From: Flaccisagitta enflata
Taxonomy: Eukaryota; Chaetognatha; Sagittoidea; Aphragmophora
NCBI GenBank assembly: GCA_965153355.1
Contig: OZ231127.1
Location: 88,102,001 to 88,166,000 of the forward strand
DNA: 64,000 nt
Reading direction: 5' to 3'
Under the pieces are notes generated by a model. The model did no database searches, was not told where the DNA came from, and was given only the letters and a program-made list of their open reading frames with translations. This document shows positions 61,211 to 64,000 of the stretch, one piece after another. Numbering within the stretch: the stretch's first letter is position 1; each line of letters starts with the position of its first letter. The position numbers and the translations under genes are program-made.

Positions 61211-62510
61211 ACTGGCGAGGCTCACTCTAGTTGGGCAATCTCCACTTATTTATAGCGTTGATTTGCATATTCGATGATAACTAAATGCGTAGCGTGCCTC
61301 ATTTCTCAAATCTCATCGAGAGTTTTACCAAAGAATTTCTTTTTATCGTGCAATTCTATTTTTTTTTCCCCTTTGTGCCATTAATTGTCAAGAGAGCAAA
61401 AAATCAGGCTTTCATGTCGCTAAGTAAACAACATAAAATCTAAGAGACAAGTATTTTAGAAAGAAAAAAAAACTATTAAGGCGTATCGGTGACAATTTTG
61501 AAGCTATTCCTGATACAAATTTTGACCCTAAGCTCTATTCTTAATCAACTAATCAAGAAAAAACAATTTAAATAATATTGTTTTGTTCCCCCCCCAAAAA
61601 AAAAAAATCAACGATGGACCCTAATTTCCCGATGAATGTGCATTTGTTGTAGACCTAGGATGAAGGTTAACTATTCCTTGTCGTAAGTCTTTTATTTTTT
61701 CCTCTTAAGTTTCGTGAATTTGTGATAATCATTCAGTTGAAAGTGTCATTTTGCATACTGACACACCCGAATCATACAGTCTCCGTGCCTTATCAAAAAG
61801 GGCGCTTATTCTACGCTTCAATATGTAATGAATACAACCTATCACACTGCATACGACCACACAAAGAGGATATCTCATGGTGAATATGTAAAATCGCGGA
61901 ACTTTTTTTCCGTTAATGTTTCGACCTAGATTATATGAATAATGTGAGCGTTATTGCAGTCATGTACTAATACTTTCCTATGACTTCTCTCTATTTTGGC
62001 TTATTTAGATTTTAGCGCAATTCCGATTTTCATTTTGTTTTCATCCAATATTTTGTCAAATTCTTGCGAGAGGGCGTTTTGTCTCGTTGAGACTCGTGTT
62101 CTTTCGTTGCTCATTTGTTCATTTTTGTTAAAGATCAATTTTCCATTAGTTGATTTCATATTCATTTGTGGATTTACTTTTTTACACAGATTATAGGAAT
62201 ATTAAGAATAACCATGCCAAAATTAATATTCCCATTTTGATGACAAGAAGTATCTAAAATATTCATTATTGTATTTTCAGATATGAATGTTCAAATATGT
62301 TTTTGATAATGACATAGTAAAATGGATGGAGAGATTAATTTCAGATAAGATGATCAAAACATCAAGGCCTTAGATAGTTATATTTTTTGTCTTTTCTATT
62401 TGTTAACTTCAAAAATGATCTTCATATGGTCAAATCCTATAACTCTGAACTACTTTTAATCTAGGCATGGTTATCACAGAAGAAATGATATCAAGAGAAC
62501 ATAAACCAGA
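60900..62510. other. 3' flank, AT-rich, nothing recognised
   Basis: Apart from a poly-T run (61168-61201) and short A/C tracts near 61590, no gene, terminal repeat or array was identified in this stretch. Confidence 0.5.
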
Positions 62511-62512
62511 TA

Positions 62513-63109
62513 CTATCTAGAACATAAGTATATCGACAGTATAGTGATTGAATAATTTATCAGTATGGGAATCATGAAAAAACCTCCAAAATATGATAGA
62601 TACTTAATATTACATCTTTGGCGTTCAACAACAAACTGTATATAGATTTTCTAAGCATTTTTACAAAAATGCTGAGAATAGATGCATGATTACTCTCCCT
62701 CATAAAATTCTATTTAAAAAAATTCCTAAGTGTAAGCTATGTTTTCCCTTTTGCTTCAGTTGCAATCCTAATGACTAAGAGAGGTTGAAATCAACCAAGA
62801 AAATGCAACAAAGGTGTTGTGCGCTGTAATGAGGACCAAAACTAGGGTGGAAAAACCTCCAATTTATCTGAAAAGAGACTTAGTAACTTGTAAAGAAACT
62901 AGATGCATTTTTTTTTATATTTTTTGATTGGAGTATCAATCTTGTTTTGCTTGTCATTTCTAAACGGCTTGAGCTAAAAGGATGCGATTTGCGGCATTTG
63001 GTCAGAAATTCGAAGTAGTTTCAGAATCTCACTGATTTTTATGTAATTTTTTTATTCTTTATAGAGTTATTGCTTTAAAGGCCTGTCGATATACATATGT
63101 TCTAGATAG
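62513..63109. mobile_element. TA-flanked MITE in the 3' flank
   Basis: 27-bp inverted ends beginning CTATCTAGAACATA, 26 of 27 matching, flanked by TA. 597 bp, AT-rich, no open frame of note. Confidence 0.75.
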
Positions 63110-63367
63110 TAGTTATTTTACTTTACAGTATTTCACATGCCAAAACCAATGAGACTGATTAATTTCATAACTTACACCACTTTCTGTCAGATAATGGCAT
63201 TGACATACACAGTCGTATTTTCCGTTAAAAAAGGTCACCTAAGTCAATCAGATGATACGAGCTTGCTAGCTAGCTAGCTAATCAGGTCAAGTAAGTCGAA
63301 TGAGACTTATTAGGTACAGGAGTTCACCTGGTTTACATTTTCTTATCAAAACATAGCAATTGTAATT

Positions 63368-63530
63368 AAAAACCAGGCCGTGTGCACGGCAACCATATTC
63401 GCGCGCGGGTGGGCACTGGGCAGGGGCAGTGAAACAGAAGGCCATTCAGAATCTCGGAAAGGACCGGCGACGCAAAAAACGCTGCAATAATCAAATAAGA
63501 CCAACCAATGGACGGATGGATCGACGGTAG
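63368..63530 (-). mobile_element. Hairpin-ended element, right end
   Basis: The minus-strand terminus has the hairpin GCCGTGCACACGGC before CTGGTTTT, with the usual CCCACCCG-type arm inside it. The left palindrome is not recognised. Confidence 0.5.
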
Positions 63531-63729
63531 CGAGGGAGAGTGAAACCGACAACGTCAAATTTATTTTTTGTCAAAAATCGCTTAGTTTTATATTTTCTTA
63601 TGTATATGGAACACAAAATAATTGGTTTATGTCATATATATGATTAAATTATCCTATATCAATTACTATCTATTCATATAGATCACGGAGAGGCCAATAA
63701 CTATCGTGAAATAGCGGTGTTCAAACAGT

Positions 63730-63890
63730 ATGACAGGTGGAACAACATCCCTCACTATACCCAAACTAAAAATATGGAAGAGGGCCTTGTGAGCCCTCAC
63801 TGACTAGTTACTACGCGCATCACTCCTAGTTTTCCATTTAGCAAAACTAACTTAGCAAACATCCATTCTGATTCTAACCCAAAACACTAA
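63730..63890 (+). repeat. Dispersed copy of the 320-bp unit
   Basis: About 110 bp match closely (GTGGAACAAC through CTCCTAGTTTTCCAT), followed by a diverged remainder with CTAACCCAAAA still recognisable. It ends in AT-rich DNA. Confidence 0.75.
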
Positions 63891-64000
63891 TGCTTACCAG
63901 CTATGCCAATTTCATCATATTTAGTTAATTACGAACAAATAAAAACGCCTCATAATATGGCGTTATGATTTATAACTTTTTATAGGAAAAACTTTGTAAA

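Overview
The window is 64 kb of genomic DNA from an animal, most likely an invertebrate. The evidence is one multi-exon gene with GT-AG introns up to 9 kb long that encodes an immunoglobulin-superfamily membrane receptor. The surrounding DNA is very rich in microsatellites, minisatellites and short non-autonomous transposons. I cannot name the species. Hairpin-ended elements with a CCGT/ACGG core resemble the Helentron-associated elements of molluscs and other invertebrates, but that is only a hint. I found no rRNA, operon or CRISPR array and no intact transposase or reverse transcriptase. Most long open frames in the window are translations of simple repeats.

From 1 to 30.8 kb the DNA is intergenic. 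It holds long CT, CTTT, GT, CA, GAA and GAAA arrays, several minisatellites (22, 29/58, about 10 and about 21 bp units), a tandem array of a 320-bp unit, and many short transposons: TA-flanked MITEs, a MITE family with AGGGCGTGTTTCTAG ends, pogo-like MITEs and hairpin-ended elements. A short minus-strand open frame near 16.7-16.9 kb is the only other protein-coding candidate.

From 30,822 to 60,484 on the plus strand lies the gene. Twelve exons join in frame (2,289 nt, 762 residues) with consistent splice phases. The protein runs as follows: an N-terminal block of thirteen nonapeptide repeats, a signal-peptide-like hydrophobic core, four Ig domains, a fifth Cys-less Ig-like region, one transmembrane helix, and an acidic tail ending in polyproline. 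Introns carry MITEs, hairpin-ended elements and very long simple repeats. Three exon boundaries (start of exon 4, end of exon 6, start of exon 7) have been tandemly duplicated into the neighbouring intron, giving arrays of decoy splice sites. A cassette exon in intron 8 and an alternative terminal exon in intron 10 are possible but weaker calls.

From 60.5 to 64 kb come the 3' flank, a further TA-flanked MITE, one more hairpin-ended element and a diverged dispersed copy of the 320-bp unit.

The two most unusual features are these. First, a family of short elements keeps matching inverted ends and matching terminal hairpins although the end sequence differs from copy to copy. Second, intron 6 of the Ig gene is bordered by six near-identical donor copies and eleven near-identical acceptor copies, of which only the outermost pair keeps the reading frame.
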